The notes beneath the pieces were generated by a model. The model was not told the origin of the DNA and did not search any database. It saw nothing but the letters and a program-made list of their open reading frames with translations. From contig NZ_WUAG01000001.1 of NCBI RefSeq assembly GCF_009828855.1, positions 1,550,001 to 1,614,000 on the forward strand: a stretch of 64,000 nucleotides of DNA. The letters run 5' to 3'. Position 1 is the stretch's first letter. Each line of letters begins with the position of its first letter. Source of the stretch: Psychromonas sp. L1A2. Lineage in GTDB: Bacteria; Pseudomonadota; Gammaproteobacteria; Enterobacterales; Psychromonadaceae. This document shows positions 62,432-64,000 of the stretch, one piece after another. The position numbers were made by a program, and so were the translations under genes.

Positions 62432-63364
62432 ATGCAGCATTTTCAATCTATTCTTATTGTCATTGGTATTTTGGCTATCGCCGGAGTATCAATTCACGGT
62501 TTTTTATTAAACAGAAAAAATAAATTAGCATTAAAAGCTGAGAAACAAGCTCAATTAGACGAGCTTGAAGAACAAGAACGTGAAGAAGCAGAAGAAATCG
62601 ACGATTCTGAAGAACTTGATAGTGAACGATCATCTGAGCGAGATTTTGATAGTGTTTCATTTACCTCACATATAGGAGATGAAAAAGAAGAGCTTGAACC
62701 CTTCGAATTTAATCTTGGTTCGAAGATACACGATAATCAAACTGATTTTGTGAATTTAAATCATGCCCAAGAAAATGAAGTCATAACCTCTCTTGCTCAA
62801 GCCGCTGCATTATCATCAGAAGATGACGCATTAAGTAGTGAAAAACAATTAACAAATACAGAAAAAGCTTTAAAAGATTCTGAAAAAAGCTCGTGTACAA
62901 CTAAGTCAGAGCAACAAGATAAAGCACATAAAGAAATAAATAATAACGATGACCCTGTTGAATTATTTATATTTAATGTCGCAGCGAGAGAAGGTAAACG
63001 TTTAGGTGGACATGAATTATTGCAATTCTTTCTAACGTCAGGGTTTCGCTATGGTGATATGAATATATTCCATCGACATGAGCATTCAAATGGTACTGGT
63101 GAAGTGTTATTTAGTATTGCTAATATGATGGCGCCAGGAACATTCGATGTCGACTATATGGAACAATTTAATTCACCTGGGATTTCATTTTTCTTTACCG
63201 CCCCTAATCATAAAATTAGCGTGAATAAATCGTTTGATATGATGTTAAGAGCCGTTGAGCAGGTTGCTGAAGAGTTTGATTGTGAAGTATTAAACGAAAA
63301 ACGTGAGCTGTTTACTCAAGAGCAATTTATTGAATATCGTAAACGTTTAGAAAAATATAAATAA
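62432..63364 (+). CDS. zipA: Cell division protein ZipA
   Basis: The 310-residue protein has an N-terminal membrane anchor (about residues 5-25), a charged and then Ser/Glu-rich linker (about 30-170), and a C-terminal FtsZ-binding domain from about residue 180 (ELFIFNVAAREGKRLGGHEL, FRYGDMNIFHRHE, GISFFFTAPNH). It tethers the FtsZ ring to the membrane. AAGAGAA precedes the ATG. It is followed by a terminator and ligA. Confidence 0.95.
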   Translation: MQHFQSILIVIGILAIAGVSIHGFLLNRKNKLALKAEKQAQLDELEEQEREEAEEIDDSEELDSERSSERDFDSVSFTSHIGDEKEELEPFEFNLGSKIHDNQTDFVNLNHAQENEVITSLAQAAALSSEDDALSSEKQLTNTEKALKDSEKSSCTTKSEQQDKAHKEINNNDDPVELFIFNVAAREGKRLGGHELLQFFLTSGFRYGDMNIFHRHEHSNGTGEVLFSIANMMAPGTFDVDYMEQFNSPGISFFFTAPNHKISVNKSFDMMLRAVEQVAEEFDCEVLNEKRELFTQEQFIEYRKRLEKYK

Positions 63365-63400
63365 GGTCCGGTATTAATATCAGGACTTACTTCCTAAGAG

Positions 63401-63424
63401 AGCCTCGTTTACGAGGTTTTTTTA
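63401..63424 (+). terminator. Terminator between zipA and ligA
   Basis: A short GC stem CCTCG / CGAGG with a TTTA loop is followed by seven T. It lies about 40 bases past zipA and 30 bases before ligA, so it may be only partly effective. Confidence 0.7.
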
Positions 63425-63441
63425 TTAGAAAAAAACAATAA

Positions 63442-64000
<559 letters not shown>

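Overview
The window is chromosomal DNA of a low-GC marine gammaproteobacterium. Supporting signs are the cysZ < > zipA > ligA block, motY next to rnt, grxD next to sodB, a sodium:alanine symporter, a TRAP transporter, and a MotY protein of the kind found with sodium-driven polar flagella. Gene order and protein character recall Psychromonas, Vibrio or Shewanella relatives, with Psychromonas a reasonable guess; this is inference from sequence character, not a search. I saw no tRNA, rRNA, CRISPR array, prophage or complete IS element. Several families of short non-coding repeats lie between genes.

Left part (1-19.5 kb): a truncated adenosine-deaminase-like gene behind a HypT-like LysR regulator; a second LysR gene divergent from an MFS exporter with an ATAC-N7-GTAT operator candidate between them; a Kef-type K+/H+ antiporter; an AGCS symporter; a SPOUT RNA methyltransferase; small cysteine-rich and lipoprotein genes; a YcaD-like MFS with a Glu-Asn repeat tail; an acyl-CoA thioesterase flanked by two copies of an intergenic repeat; an exported haloacid-dehalogenase-like protein; and a DUF1656/HlyD/FUSC efflux operon related to aaeXAB.

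Middle part (19.9-36 kb): a complete potABCD polyamine importer; an AEC carrier; a molybdenum hydroxylase operon (tri-haem cytochrome c, 2Fe-2S subunit, Tat-exported Mo subunit) facing its maturation genes xdhC and mocA; and a polar amino-acid ABC importer.

The most unusual system is at 39.9-46.7 kb. A predicted operon encodes an EutA-type reactivase, a single-chain fusion of the large and small subunits of adenosylcobalamin-dependent ethanolamine ammonia-lyase (EutB-EutC), and a complete DctP-DctQ-DctM TRAP transporter, closed by a strong terminator. There are no microcompartment shell genes, no eutR, and no acetaldehyde-processing genes nearby. The fused lyase keeps most substrate-site residues known from E. 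coli EutB, but the position aligned with Asp362 is serine. The TRAP binding protein keeps the arginine that normally grips a carboxylate. Together these suggest a B12-dependent lyase for an imported, possibly acidic, amino alcohol rather than plain ethanolamine. The substrate is a hypothesis.

Right part (46.8-64 kb): an EAL phosphodiesterase with a degenerate GGDEF domain, Dps, small membrane proteins, a siderophore-interacting reductase divergent from a MarR regulator with palindromic operator candidates, psiE-rof-spermidine-synthase-like genes, motY with two extra tandem copies of its own 3' end, rnt, an Fn3 lipoprotein, grxD, sodB, cysZ, zipA, and the start of ligA.
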